Positions 25,980 to 34,400 of a stretch of DNA of 64,000 bases are shown here, in pieces (position 1 is the stretch's first letter; each line of letters begins with the position of its first letter). The position numbers and the translations under genes are program-made. Below the pieces are notes generated by a model. That model saw nothing but the letters and a program-made list of their open reading frames with translations, searched no databases and was not told where the DNA came from. Origin of the DNA: Actinomadura sp. NBRC 104425 (GTDB lineage: Bacteria; Actinomycetota; Actinomycetes; Streptosporangiales; Streptosporangiaceae). The stretch spans positions 123,825 through 187,824 of the forward strand of contig NZ_BSTN01000014.1 of NCBI RefSeq assembly GCF_030269545.1. The letters are read 5' to 3'.

Positions 25980-26918
25980 ATGCCGTCCCACCCCTGTGCC
26001 GCCAGGCGTCGTCGTCACCGGGAGGCCGTGCTCGGGCCGTCCCGGCCCGGCGCGGTGTCCGGCGGCCTGCCGGTGCGCGCCGTGGCCGGGACGATCCTCG
26101 ACGCCAGCCCGCACCTGCTCGTCCTGGCCGGTGACAGGGGCGAGGTGCGGGTGCCGATGACGCAGGCGACCGAGGTGTGGCACGGCGGGCCCGGGGGGCC
26201 GGACGCGCTGCGGCCGGGACGCCGCGCGATCGTCCGCACCGCCGACGGCCGCGGCGCCGACCGGGTCTGGGTGGACATCGTCCGGGTGGCGGGCACGGTC
26301 GTGGCGTGCGGCCGGGACGCCGTGGAGGTGGACATGGGGCCCCATCGGGGACGGGTCCACGTGGCCGTCCCGCCGAACGTGCTCGGCCGGGTGCTGGTGC
26401 GCCATCCCCGGCTGGAACCCGGCTATCTGATCGACGTCATCTGCGTCGCGTCCCCGGACGGCCCCCGGGCGGCGCATCCGGGCACCGCGCAGCCCGGCTA
26501 CCGCGCCGACCACCCCCCGGCGGCCGACCCGTCGGCGCCCGTGCCGGAGGAGGTGCACGGGACGGCGACCTGGTTCGGCACCGGGGACGCGGGCCTGGCC
26601 TATCCCGCCGTGGATCCGGAGGGCAACGCGGGCGGTTGCCACGAGACGCCGAGCACCTGCGTGCCGCTTCCGTACGTGTCCTTGGGCAGCGAACTGACCG
26701 TCCGCAACGACTGCACCGGGCGTGCCGTGTCCATCCCGGTGACCGAGTGCGGGTGCGTGGCGGCCCGCTTCTGCGACCGGTGCGTGCAGTGCGGCACGTC
26801 GCCGCGGGGACGGGTCGTCGAGCTGGCGCCGGTCGCGTTCGCCGGTCTCGGCGGGGACCTGGCCGTCGGCTGCTTCAACGTGACCGTCGGCGGGGCCGTG
26901 CCCGGCCTGGGGGGTTGA
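25980..26918 (+). CDS. Conserved actinobacterial protein with RlpA-like double-psi beta-barrel end
   Basis: A 312-residue protein. The N-terminal half is beta-rich (PVRAVAGTILDASPHLLVLA, DMGPHRGRVHVAVPPNVLGR). The C-terminal third resembles a RlpA/expansin-like barrel (HGTATWFGTGDAGLAYPAVD) with an unusual set of cysteines (GGCHETPSTC, NDCTGR, ECGCVAARFCDRCVQCG, VGCFN). GGAGG lies five bases before ATG 25980. No signal peptide is visible. It is separated by 3 bp from the MauE-like gene, so the two are surely co-transcribed. Function is unknown; the cysteines may bind metal or form disulfides. Confidence 0.8.
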   Translation: MPSHPCAARRRRHREAVLGPSRPGAVSGGLPVRAVAGTILDASPHLLVLAGDRGEVRVPMTQATEVWHGGPGGPDALRPGRRAIVRTADGRGADRVWVDIVRVAGTVVACGRDAVEVDMGPHRGRVHVAVPPNVLGRVLVRHPRLEPGYLIDVICVASPDGPRAAHPGTAQPGYRADHPPAADPSAPVPEEVHGTATWFGTGDAGLAYPAVDPEGNAGGCHETPSTCVPLPYVSLGSELTVRNDCTGRAVSIPVTECGCVAARFCDRCVQCGTSPRGRVVELAPVAFAGLGGDLAVGCFNVTVGGAVPGLGG

Positions 26919-26921
26919 GCC

Positions 26922-27812
26922 GTGCTGCACGTCGTCCAGTGCACACAGGTACTGGTGCTCGCGTTCGTCCTGCTGGCGGCGAGCCTGGCGAAACTGACCG
27001 TGCCGCGGGCGGTGCCCGCGGCGCCCCACGGCGTGCGCGACGTCCCGACGGCCGATGACGCGCATGGTGTTCCGGCGGCCGACGAGGTGTACGGGGTCGC
27101 GGCGCCCGACCGGCGGTCACCGCTGCTCGACCGCCGGGTCACCCTCGGACTCGGGGTCTTCGAGGGCTGCCTGGGGCTGGCCATGATGGTGTCGGCGCAC
27201 GTGTCGGTCCGGCTGGCGGTGACGGTGATGTTCGCCGCCGCCACCTGGGTGGTCGGTGAGCTGCGCAGACAGGGCACCGGCACGGGCTGCGGCTGCTTCG
27301 GCGAGCTGAGCCGCGGGCCCGTCGGGCGGCGCGGCGTCCTGCGGACGGGCCTGTGCACGCTGGCCGCGGTCGTCGCCCTGGGCGCCCCGCACTCGGGGAC
27401 GGACGTGCTGCGGCAGGGGCACGCGCTGGTCGGCCTCATCTTCGTGGCCGAGCTGGCGCTGTTCGCGGCGCTGTCGCCGGAGCTGCCGGCGCTGCTGGAG
27501 CGGCTGGGCCTGCGTCCCCGCGCGGCCGCGCCGTGCGAGCGCCGCCGAAGCCCGCTCGCCGAGACCTACCAGGCGCTGCACGCGAGCGAGGCCTGGCTGA
27601 GCCGGGAGAACGTAATCGTCAGCACGGCGCCGCTGGACGTCTGGCGGGAGGGCTGCTGGCGGTTCCTGGTGTTCCCGGCGCGGGTGGACGGCCGGGACAT
27701 GGAGATCGTGTTCGCCGTCTCCACGGCCGCGCGGCACCGGACCGTCCGGTACGCCGTCGTGGAGGCCGAGCCGTCGGAGGCGCCGGGCGTCGCCGCCGCC
27801 CGTTCCCGCTGA
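26922..27812 (+). CDS. MauE/DoxX-like membrane protein
   Basis: A 296-residue protein with about four transmembrane helices. The motif TGTGCGCFGELSRGPVGRRG followed by VLRTGLCTLAA is the hallmark of MauE-type proteins, which support disulfide formation or maturation of periplasmic enzymes. An inserted low-complexity segment (about 33-60, containing HGVRDVPTADDAHGVPAADE) is odd. The soluble C-terminal part (about 215-290) contains ETYQALHASEAWLSRENVIV. GTG 26922 follows the previous stop by 3 bp. Function with the Cys-rich partner is inference. Confidence 0.82.
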   Translation: MLHVVQCTQVLVLAFVLLAASLAKLTVPRAVPAAPHGVRDVPTADDAHGVPAADEVYGVAAPDRRSPLLDRRVTLGLGVFEGCLGLAMMVSAHVSVRLAVTVMFAAATWVVGELRRQGTGTGCGCFGELSRGPVGRRGVLRTGLCTLAAVVALGAPHSGTDVLRQGHALVGLIFVAELALFAALSPELPALLERLGLRPRAAAPCERRRSPLAETYQALHASEAWLSRENVIVSTAPLDVWREGCWRFLVFPARVDGRDMEIVFAVSTAARHRTVRYAVVEAEPSEAPGVAAARSR

Positions 27813-27824
27813 CGGTCTGGTGTT

Positions 27825-27864
27825 CTCTAGCCGCCTCTACCCCTTCCGCTAGAGGCGGCTAGAG
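27825..27864. terminator. Bidirectional terminator between convergent genes
   Basis: CTCTAGCCGCCTCTA (27825-27839) pairs with TAGAGGCGGCTAGAG (27850-27864) around a 10-base loop, between the MauE-like gene and the convergent thioesterase gene. Confidence 0.8.
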
Positions 27865-27876
27865 ACGTGCAGAGGG

Positions 27877-28713
27877 TCAGGACGGCATGCGGACCGCGGC
27901 CAGCTGGGAGCCCTGGGCGACGAGGCGGTCCTTGCTGTCCCAGACGTGGACGGTCTCGTCCATGCGGCCGCCGCCGACGTCGGTCGCCTGCATCCGCACC
28001 CGGACGGGCCCCGGGGCGGGCAGGCGCCGGATGTAGGCGGTGAGCTGGATGGTCGGCGCCCGCCCCGGCAGCGCCAGGTCGAAGGAGGCGGGCGGCACCA
28101 TGTCCAGCGCGACCAGCAGGCTGCACGGATCCCAGTCGGTGCCGTCGGCCAGCCGCTGCCAGCCCTGGACGAGCCCGCGCCGGGACGGCTCCCCCGCCGC
28201 GAACCCCAGAACGCCGGGATCGATGTGCTCCTCGACGACCTCCATCAGCGGCACCGGGAAGCCGCCCCCCGGCGGCTCCTTCCCCACCAGGACGCAGTCC
28301 TGCCGGTCGGGCAGCTCCGCAGGCGGCTCGGCCGACCACCACGGGTCGGCGTCCCCCAGCCGTTCCTGGCAGATCAGCGCATCGACCATCGGACGGCCGT
28401 CCTGCGACATCCGCGCATGCAGCTGCGACACGCTGCGTCCCTCGCGCAGCACGTCGACGGAGATCACCACCGGCCCCGGCTTGGGGGCCCGCAGGAAGGT
28501 CGCGCTGACGGCGACCGGGTGCGGATGCGCGGGGGAGGCCGTGCGGGCGGCGGCCCGGGCCATGACCGCCAGGACGTATCCGCCGTGCAGCTTGTCGCCG
28601 ACGCTCCACTGCGCGTCCAGGTCGGCATCGAACTCCGCACGCCGCTCCCCGGTCTCGGCGTCGCTCCCCTCGTTGCGCGGTCTGACCTCCGCGGCGCGGC
28701 TGAACTCCTTCAC
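27877..28713 (-). CDS. Acyl-CoA thioesterase family protein (double hotdog)
   Basis: A 278-residue protein of the TesB-like/4HBT_3 type. The first hotdog has QWSVGDKLHGGYVLAVMARA, with HGG at the substrate pocket, and RAPKPGPVVISVDVLREGRS; the second has PGRAPTIQLTAYIRRLPAPG. GTG 28713 is chosen because GGAG lies six bases upstream and family members begin with a similar VKEF-type start; an in-frame GTG at 28740 is possible. A 19-base palindrome upstream suggests TetR-type control. Substrate is probably a fatty acyl-CoA. Confidence 0.82.
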   Translation of the reverse strand: MKEFSRAAEVRPRNEGSDAETGERRAEFDADLDAQWSVGDKLHGGYVLAVMARAAARTASPAHPHPVAVSATFLRAPKPGPVVISVDVLREGRSVSQLHARMSQDGRPMVDALICQERLGDADPWWSAEPPAELPDRQDCVLVGKEPPGGGFPVPLMEVVEEHIDPGVLGFAAGEPSRRGLVQGWQRLADGTDWDPCSLLVALDMVPPASFDLALPGRAPTIQLTAYIRRLPAPGPVRVRMQATDVGGGRMDETVHVWDSKDRLVAQGSQLAAVRMPS

Positions 28714-28791
28714 TCGGCGCTCCGTTCGCTCGTTCGACACGGCGTGCGCCCGCCGGCCGGACGCCCCGCAGTCCCCGATGACCTACCACAT

Positions 28792-28810
28792 ATTAGAAGT
28801 TCGTTCTAAT
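28792..28810. promoter_or_regulatory. Palindromic operator upstream of thioesterase gene
   Basis: ATTAGAAGTTCGTTCTAAT is a perfect 7-5-7 inverted repeat lying 79 bases before the GTG start. AGAA/TTCT palindromes of this size are typical TetR-family targets. The regulator is not obvious nearby. Confidence 0.6.
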
Positions 28811-28897
28811 GATTGCTCTCTAATTGAGCGCGGGTCAACCCCAGCGTTCTCTAACGCTTTCTAGGCGAGGACGTAGAGACGCCTAGACATTCCCAAC

Positions 28898-28972
28898 CGG
28901 TGCGGCGGCTTCGGCTTCTAGCCGACGTGTGACGCTGACGGGCCGCCGCGCACGGGGCGCCCGTCCCGTGTT
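28898..28972 (+). pseudogene. 3' end remnant of a second Gly/Phe-repeat peptide gene plus terminator
   Basis: The plus strand reads GGCGGCTTCGGCTTCTAGCC, coding GGFGF and a stop, then a hairpin region ending CACGGGGCGCCCGTCCCGTG. This matches the 3' end and terminator of the gene at 18410-18757 at about 90 percent apart from a roughly 10-base deletion. The 5' part of this copy is gone. Confidence 0.65.
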
Positions 28973-28976
28973 GGCT

Positions 28977-29040
28977 GCGCCTACCGTTCTCTAGGGCTTT
29001 CTGGAATGAGCGCTAGAAAGGCCTAGAGAAGCGTAGGCGC
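28977..29040 (-). terminator. Long hairpin downstream of AAA ATPase gene
   Basis: GCGCCTACCGTTCTCTAGGG and CTTTCT pair with AGAAAGGCCTAGAGAAGCGTAGGCGC with few mismatches around GGAATGAGCGCT. A related smaller hairpin (TCTAGGCG/CGCCTAGA) is at 28859-28884. They share a TTCTCTAG-type sequence with the hairpin at 27825. The rest of 28741-29181 has no gene. Confidence 0.6.
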
Positions 29041-29181
29041 ACACGCGCGCCGTCCTGGCAACGGCTCCGGAACGCCGCACGCCGGCGACCGGCTGTGATC
29101 CACGGTGGGCCGTGGCCGCGAGGCGCCCCGACCCGGTGCGATGACCGCTCCGCCGGTTCGGGCGGGCTCGGGCGGTGCCGG

Positions 29182-30516
29182 TCAGGTGGGCTGAGCCCGC
29201 AGGAACCGGCCGAAGTGCGGGACGGTGAAGGCGACCAGGCCGCGTTCGGCGCTGTAGATGAGCCCCTTTTTGATCAGGCCGTCGCGGGCCGGGGACAGGC
29301 TGGAGGGCTTGCGGCCCAGCTCCTCGGCGACCGCCGAGGTCGCGACCGGGCTGTCGCCCTCGTCGCCGAGCATGGCCATGGCCCGCATGTAGTCGCGTTC
29401 GGCCGGGGTCGCCCGCTCGTACCGGCTGCCGAAGAAGCCGACCGCCAGTTCGCTCTCCGCCTCCGGTGCGGCGACCCGCACGTCCTCGGCGGTGATGGGG
29501 CTGTCGGGCGCCACGTCCCAGGCCACCTTGGCATACGCCTGGACGAAGTAGGGGTAGCCGTCGGCCGCCTGGTAGAGGGCGTCCAGCGCGTCGGGGGTGA
29601 AGGTGACGTTCTCGCGTTCGGCCGGGGCGAGCAGCGCGATGTCGGCGGACTCGCGGTCGAGCCGGTCGATGCGCGAGTAGCGGAACAGCCGTTCGGAGTA
29701 GGACTTGCTGGCCGACAGCACGGCGGGCAGATGCGGCAGGCCCGCGCCGACGACGATCAGCGGCCCGCCGATCTGGGACAGCTCGTGGCAGGCGGCGCAC
29801 AGCGCGGACACGTCGTCGCCGGGGACGTCCTGCATCTCGTCCACGAACAGCGCGATGCCGACGCCGACGTCGGTGGCGACCGAGGCCGCGTCGACGAACA
29901 GCTCGGTCAGGTCGATCTCCAGGTCGCCGGAGTCGGCGCGGCCGCGCACGGCGGGCACGTCGATGCCCGGCTGCCAGCGGTGCGCCCGCGCCCGGCTCCG
30001 GCCGGACGGCTCCTCGCCCGCCTGCGCGAACGCCTTCAGCACGCCGAGGAACCGCTCGATGCGGTCGGGCGCGCGGTGCCGGGGGGCCAGCTCGCGCACC
30101 GCCATGTGCAGGGCGGAGGCGACGGGCCGGCGGATCGACTGCTCCGGCCGGGCCTCGATCTTGCCGGTGCCCCACAGCCGCTGGATCGCCATCGAGCGGA
30201 ACGCGTTGAGCAGCACGGTCTTGCCGACCCCGCGCAGCCCAGTGATGATCATGCTGCGTTCGGGGCGGCCGCGGGCGACCCGTTCCAGCACGACCTCGAA
30301 CTGCTGCAGCTCGCGGTCGCGTCCGGCCAGCTCGGGCGGACGCTGCCCGGCGCCCGGGGCGTAGGGATTGCGCACGGGATCCACGCTCTCGGACTCTATG
30401 AGCCGATATAGCTGCGGCCGTAGATTTGCATAGAAACCGCTGCGGCGTGTCGCGTGCGCCCCGCGACGCACCGCCGGGCGGCGCGTCGCGGGATGCGCGG
30501 TCACCGTCGCCACCAT
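29182..30516 (-). CDS. AAA+ ATPase (Orc1/Cdc6-like P-loop protein), unknown role
   Basis: A 444-residue P-loop ATPase. Walker A is ITGLRGVGKTVLLNAF (GLRGVGKT about 93-100), Walker B is GIALFVDEMQDVPGDD near residue 205, and sensor 1-like PLIVVGAGLPHLPAVLS follows. A lid region (DGYPYFVQAYAKVAWDVAPD) and a C-terminal winged helix (VAEELGRKPSSLSPARDGLI) complete the architecture. GGGAGG lies five bases before ATG 30516. Similar stand-alone proteins occur widely in actinomycetes, some plasmid-related. No partner gene is adjacent and the target is unknown. Confidence 0.82.
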   Translation of the reverse strand: MVATVTAHPATRRPAVRRGAHATRRSGFYANLRPQLYRLIESESVDPVRNPYAPGAGQRPPELAGRDRELQQFEVVLERVARGRPERSMIITGLRGVGKTVLLNAFRSMAIQRLWGTGKIEARPEQSIRRPVASALHMAVRELAPRHRAPDRIERFLGVLKAFAQAGEEPSGRSRARAHRWQPGIDVPAVRGRADSGDLEIDLTELFVDAASVATDVGVGIALFVDEMQDVPGDDVSALCAACHELSQIGGPLIVVGAGLPHLPAVLSASKSYSERLFRYSRIDRLDRESADIALLAPAERENVTFTPDALDALYQAADGYPYFVQAYAKVAWDVAPDSPITAEDVRVAAPEAESELAVGFFGSRYERATPAERDYMRAMAMLGDEGDSPVATSAVAEELGRKPSSLSPARDGLIKKGLIYSAERGLVAFTVPHFGRFLRAQPT

Positions 30517-30630
30517 GCCGCCTCCCAGGCGAGGGCGTACGAACGAAGGCATCGAACTTCTGTTCGACTATTCGAACACAGTAGCGCATCCCCGCGTCGT
30601 CCGTCAGCCGCTCCGGGCGATCCGCATCCG

Positions 30631-31641
30631 TCAGGTCAGGGACGTGTCCGCGGCCGACCGGTGCGGGACCCTCTCGGCGGGGACGGTGCCCATCCGGCCC
30701 GCCTGGAAGTCCTCGAACGCCTGAATGAGCTCCTCGCGGGTGTTCATCACGAACGGCCCGTACCGGGCGACGGGCTCGCGGATCGGCAGCCCGCCCAGCA
30801 CGAGGATCTCCCAGCCGCTCCCCGCCGCCACGGGCTGCCGGTCGGCCGCCCGCACGACCAGGCCGTCCTGCTCGCCCACCTGGTGGGAGCCTCCGAAGAC
30901 GGCCAGCCGGCCCTCGTCCAGCGCGATCTCCTCGACGCCGACGGTGCCGCGCCCGGACAGCACGTACACCAGGGCGTTGAACTCGCGCGGCCACGGCAGC
31001 GCCAGCCGCGCGCCCGGCGCGACCGTCGCGTGCAGGAAGTTGATCGGCGTGTAGGTGACACCCGGCCCCTGGTGCTCCCCGAGCGACCCGGCGATCACCC
31101 GGACGAGCGAGGAGCCGTCGTCGGCGGCCAGCAGCGTGACGTCGCGCGCCTCGATGTCCTGGTAGCGGGGCGGAACCCACTTCTGCGCACGGGGCAGGTT
31201 CACCCACAGCTGGACGCCGTGGAACAGCCCGCCCTTGGCCACCAGTTCCGGCGGCGGCTGCTCGATGTGCTGGATCCCGGCGCCGGCGGTCATCCACTGG
31301 GTGGCGCCGTCGGAGATCAGGCCGCCGCCTCCGGTGGTGTCCTGGTGCTGGAACGCCCCGTCCATGATGTAGGTGACGGTCTCGAAGCCGCGATGCGGGT
31401 GCCAGGGCGTGCCCTTCGCCTCTCCCGGGGCGTACTCGACGGCGCCCATGTGGTCGAGCAGCAGGAACGGGTCGGCCAGGGACAGGTCCATGCCGGGGAA
31501 CGGGCGCCGGACCTCGAAGCCCTCGCCCTCCAGGTGGCGCTGGGCGGTGACGACCTTGGCGACGCGGCGCCAGCCGGTGTCGGCCTCGGGCAGGCGCGGC
31601 AGCCGGGGCAGGGTCAGCGGGTCCGCGGTGACGGCTGGCAT
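30631..31641 (-). CDS. Pirin-family protein
   Basis: A 336-residue bicupin. The metal-binding N-terminal cupin has WHPHRGFETVTYIMDGAFQH with the characteristic His residues, and DGATQWMTAGAGIQHIEQPP. The C-terminal cupin has EFNALVYVLSGRGTVGVEEI. Some pirins are quercetinase-like dioxygenases. AAGGAG precedes ATG 31641. Divergent from a MarR gene; the pirin/MarR pairing suggests the MarR protein controls this gene in response to a phenolic or oxidative signal (inference). Confidence 0.9.
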   Translation of the reverse strand: MPAVTADPLTLPRLPRLPEADTGWRRVAKVVTAQRHLEGEGFEVRRPFPGMDLSLADPFLLLDHMGAVEYAPGEAKGTPWHPHRGFETVTYIMDGAFQHQDTTGGGGLISDGATQWMTAGAGIQHIEQPPPELVAKGGLFHGVQLWVNLPRAQKWVPPRYQDIEARDVTLLAADDGSSLVRVIAGSLGEHQGPGVTYTPINFLHATVAPGARLALPWPREFNALVYVLSGRGTVGVEEIALDEGRLAVFGGSHQVGEQDGLVVRAADRQPVAAGSGWEILVLGGLPIREPVARYGPFVMNTREELIQAFEDFQAGRMGTVPAERVPHRSAADTSLT

Positions 31642-31707
31642 CGGTACTCCTTGAAAGGTGGTGGGCCCGCTCCGGATGAGCGGGCGCCGTCGCACGGGTG
31701 CAACGTG

Positions 31708-31770
31708 GTTGAAAGATAAACTATTTCCGCGCCGCGCGGGTCCCCCGGAGAAGTTAGTTGAATGTTAAAC
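31708..31770. promoter_or_regulatory. Direct-repeat operator candidates in pirin/MarR divergon
   Basis: GTTGAAAGATAAAC (31708-31721) and GTTGAATGTTAAAC (31757-31770) differ at three positions and are 49 bases apart in the 149-base gap between the divergent starts. AT-rich words like these are conspicuous here and suit MarR binding at both promoters. Confidence 0.5.
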
Positions 31771-31790
31771 GAGGCCCTATACTGTCACCC

Positions 31791-32252
31791 ATGGACGAAC
31801 CACGGTGGCTCGATGCCGCACAACAACGCGACTGGCGGGCCTACGTGGACGGCAGCATCCGGCTGAACGAGATCATGGACCGCGACCTGAAGTCCAAGCA
31901 CGGACTGTCGCTGCCAGAGTACGAGATCCTCGTCCGGCTGTCAGAGGCTCCCGAACGGCGGTTGCGGATGGCCGAACTCGCCGAGCACGCCAGCCAGTCC
32001 CGCAGCCGCCTGTCGCACACCTGCTCCCGGCTGGAGTCCAAGGGACTCGTCGTGCGCGGCAGCTGCCCCAATGACAAGCGGGGCGTCTACGCCCACCTCA
32101 CCGACGAGGGCTTCGCCGTGCTGGAACGGGCCGCCCGCGACCACGTCAGGACGGTCCGCGCCTTCTTCGTCGACGTGATCGACCCCGACGACCTGGCGGC
32201 GATCGGCCGGGCGTTCACCTCGGTCGTCAAGCGCATCGCCGAGGAGAACTGA
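31791..32252 (+). CDS. MarR-family transcriptional regulator
   Basis: A 153-residue winged-helix protein. The recognition region is MAELAEHASQSRSRLSHTCS and the wing is SCPNDKRGVYAHLTDEGFAV. The N-terminal helix (RDWRAYVDGSIRLNEIMDRD) is typical of this MarR subgroup. ATG 31791 directly follows the candidate operators. It probably regulates itself and the divergent pirin gene. Confidence 0.9.
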   Translation: MDEPRWLDAAQQRDWRAYVDGSIRLNEIMDRDLKSKHGLSLPEYEILVRLSEAPERRLRMAELAEHASQSRSRLSHTCSRLESKGLVVRGSCPNDKRGVYAHLTDEGFAVLERAARDHVRTVRAFFVDVIDPDDLAAIGRAFTSVVKRIAEEN

Positions 32253-32265
32253 CGCCTTACCGGGG

Positions 32266-32685
32266 TCACGGCGTCAGACCGGTGAGGAACCCGACCGACA
32301 CCAGGGTCAGGAACACCCACGCCAGCATCATCCCGATGCCGAACAGCCGCCCCGCCCCGCCGACCTTCCACACCAGCAGGCCGCCCAGCCCGAACGCCAG
32401 CACCAGCAGAGTGATCATCTGCGGCAGCAGGCTCGGCCTGCGGCTGGCCATCAGCGGCGCGTACATCATCACCAGGTCGACGAACACGAACGTCAGGAAC
32501 CCCGCGAGCGTCGCGCCGACGTCGCGCCGCGTCAGCCCTCGCGCCCACTCCCAGGGCGGACGCGCACGCACGCGGATGCGCGGCCCGTCTTCCGGCCGGT
32601 CCACCTCCACCGTGGACGCCACGGCGAAGATCTCGTCTTCCAGGCTCGGGCGGCTCGGGCGGCCGTCCTCGTCAGAATCCGCCAT
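32266..32685 (-). CDS. Hypothetical membrane protein with four helices
   Basis: A 139-residue protein with a charged cytoplasmic start (MADSDEDGRPSRPSLEDEIF) and four hydrophobic segments, for example VGATLAGFLTFVFVDLVMMY and LLPQMITLLVLAFGLGGLLV. GGGAG lies before ATG 32685. It is convergent with the MarR gene, 13 bp apart. I do not recognise a family. Confidence 0.72.
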   Translation of the reverse strand: MADSDEDGRPSRPSLEDEIFAVASTVEVDRPEDGPRIRVRARPPWEWARGLTRRDVGATLAGFLTFVFVDLVMMYAPLMASRRPSLLPQMITLLVLAFGLGGLLVWKVGGAGRLFGIGMMLAWVFLTLVSVGFLTGLTP

Positions 32686-32868
32686 GCCGGCTCCCTGTCC
32701 CCGGCGGGGGTGTGGTCGAAACGGATGCGCGTGACCGCCCCCCGTCCCCGCAACGACAGCCACGCGCCAAGACGCACGGTAGCGAACCGGCCCGTACCGC
32801 TTGAAGGCGGCGCGACGCGTCGCCGCGTCATGCCGAAGACCCGGGCACGGGCATGCGATGCTGCTGTC

Positions 32869-33636
32869 ATGCCAGGTAGATGGACTTCTCGCGGGCTGGC
32901 GTTCGTCGCGGCGTTCGCCGCCGCGACCGCGGGCGCAACCGGCTGCGGCCAGGGATCGGACGACTCCGGGGACGGCGGCGCCACGTCCGCCACACCGCCC
33001 GTCCCGGCGCCCTCGGCACCCTCGGCGTCCTCCGCCTCGCCGTCCGGCAGCGGGACGCCCTCCGCGCACCCGTTCCGCGCGCAGATCAAGAAGGTCACGG
33101 CGGGACAGCTCAAGTACTCGTGGCGCCGCGGCTGCCCGGTGCCGGTGTCGGGCCTGCGGATGATCGAGATGACGTACTGGGGCATGGACGGGCGGCCGCA
33201 CGACGACGGGCGCCTGGTCGTCAACGCCAAGGCGGCCGACGACCTGGTCACCGTGTTCCGAAAGCTGTACCGGATGAAGTACCCGATCAAGCGCATGGAG
33301 CCGGTGGACGTCTACAAGGGCAGCGACTTCGACTCCATCGAGGCCGACAACACCTCGGCGTTCAACTGCCGCGCCGCCACCGGGTCGAGCAGCTGGTCCC
33401 AGCACGCCTACGGGCTGGCGGTCGACATCAACCCGTGCGAGAACCCCTACGTCTCCTCCGACGGAACCGTGGCGCACAAGCACTGCGTCAAGTACAAGAA
33501 CCGCAGCCGCCGCGACCCCGGAGTGATCCACAAGGGCGACAAGGTGGTGAAGGCGTTCGCCTCGATCGGCTGGGGCTGGGGCGGCGTCTGGAGCGGCGCC
33601 AAGGACTACCAGCACTTCTCCAGCAACGGCCGGTAG
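32869..33636 (+). CDS. Secreted M15-family peptidase lipoprotein (VanY-like)
   Basis: A 255-residue protein with a lipoprotein signal (GLAFVAAFAAATAGATGCGQ) and a Pro/Ser linker (about 35-65). The domain contains the M15 zinc motif SQHAYGLAVDINPCENPY (HxxxxxxD) and the second His site KDYQHFSSNGR at the very end. Such enzymes cut D-Ala peptides or cross-bridges in peptidoglycan. Extra cysteines (RRGCP, FNCRAA, INPCEN, KHCVKY) may form disulfides. It stands alone. Confidence in the fold is high; the exact bond cut is unknown. Confidence 0.85.
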   Translation: MPGRWTSRGLAFVAAFAAATAGATGCGQGSDDSGDGGATSATPPVPAPSAPSASSASPSGSGTPSAHPFRAQIKKVTAGQLKYSWRRGCPVPVSGLRMIEMTYWGMDGRPHDDGRLVVNAKAADDLVTVFRKLYRMKYPIKRMEPVDVYKGSDFDSIEADNTSAFNCRAATGSSSWSQHAYGLAVDINPCENPYVSSDGTVAHKHCVKYKNRSRRDPGVIHKGDKVVKAFASIGWGWGGVWSGAKDYQHFSSNGR

Positions 33637-34189
33637 CCCAGGCGGTGCCCCGATCCTCCCTCCCCGAGAGGATCCCGGGCACATTGCACCCGCGCGGCAA
33701 CGAATACTGCGTCCAGACCAGAACCTACGCACCCAACCGGTGAAACCCGACACCGCATGTCTTCCCGCTGCCGCACCGCCCGCGCAGCCCGGCCGCTGCT
33801 TCCAGGATCGCGTCGCGTGGCGGGCGGGTCACACCGCGCCCGGACCCGCCCGCCGTTCGGGGCGGCGGCGCGGCATCGATGACATATCGGCCGGCCGCGC
33901 CGCCGCCGTGGTTACCGCACCTCGGGATTTTGTGGACGCACTGTCCCGAGGTGCGGCGTAGATAGGAGGCGACGGCGCCGGGAGACGTGTCCGCCGCGCA
34001 GCCACCCCCAGGTCATCACTCCTCGGTCAGACGATCGAAAAAGCGCCGCACCTCCATCGCCCTCCAACCACACAGCTCACCCACTTGCACCCCCGACGAC
34101 TGCGGCAAGGAACACCACCCCTGACACAAGGCAGCGATGACCGCGCGCCCCGTACACGGCTCCCGATCCGCTGCGCAGCCGCCCCTTGG
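33637..34189. other. Region with no supported gene
   Basis: 33637-34025 contains nothing recognisable except the short palindrome-like pair CACCTCGGGA and TCCCGAGGTG near 33918-33956. From 34028 a degenerate repeat begins (described separately). Confidence 0.4.
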
Positions 34190-34400
34190 TCACCAGCACT
34201 CGGTCCAGGTGAGGCGGTCGAGAAGACGCCGCAACCACCTTCGACGCCGTTCACCCGCATGCCGTCCGCGCACTGCACGCGCCGCCCGCACCTCCGACGC
34301 CGGCGGCGCGGAGTGCCGCCCCTGACGCAAGGGCTGTGACGGACGCGCGGCCCGTGCGCGGCGTCCGGGGTGTTCGCCCCCGACGGCGACCTGCCCGTCT
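34028..34400. repeat. Degenerate tandem duplication, unit about 185 bp
   Basis: Two successive units share blocks: GATCGAAAAAGCGCCGCACC with GGTCGAGAAGACGCCGCAAC, and CACCCCTGACACAAGGCAGC with CGCCCCTGACGCAAGGGCTG. I estimate about 70 percent identity by eye. The second unit overlaps the low-complexity end of the minus-strand gene at 34190-34828, so that end may have been acquired by the duplication. Confidence 0.4.
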
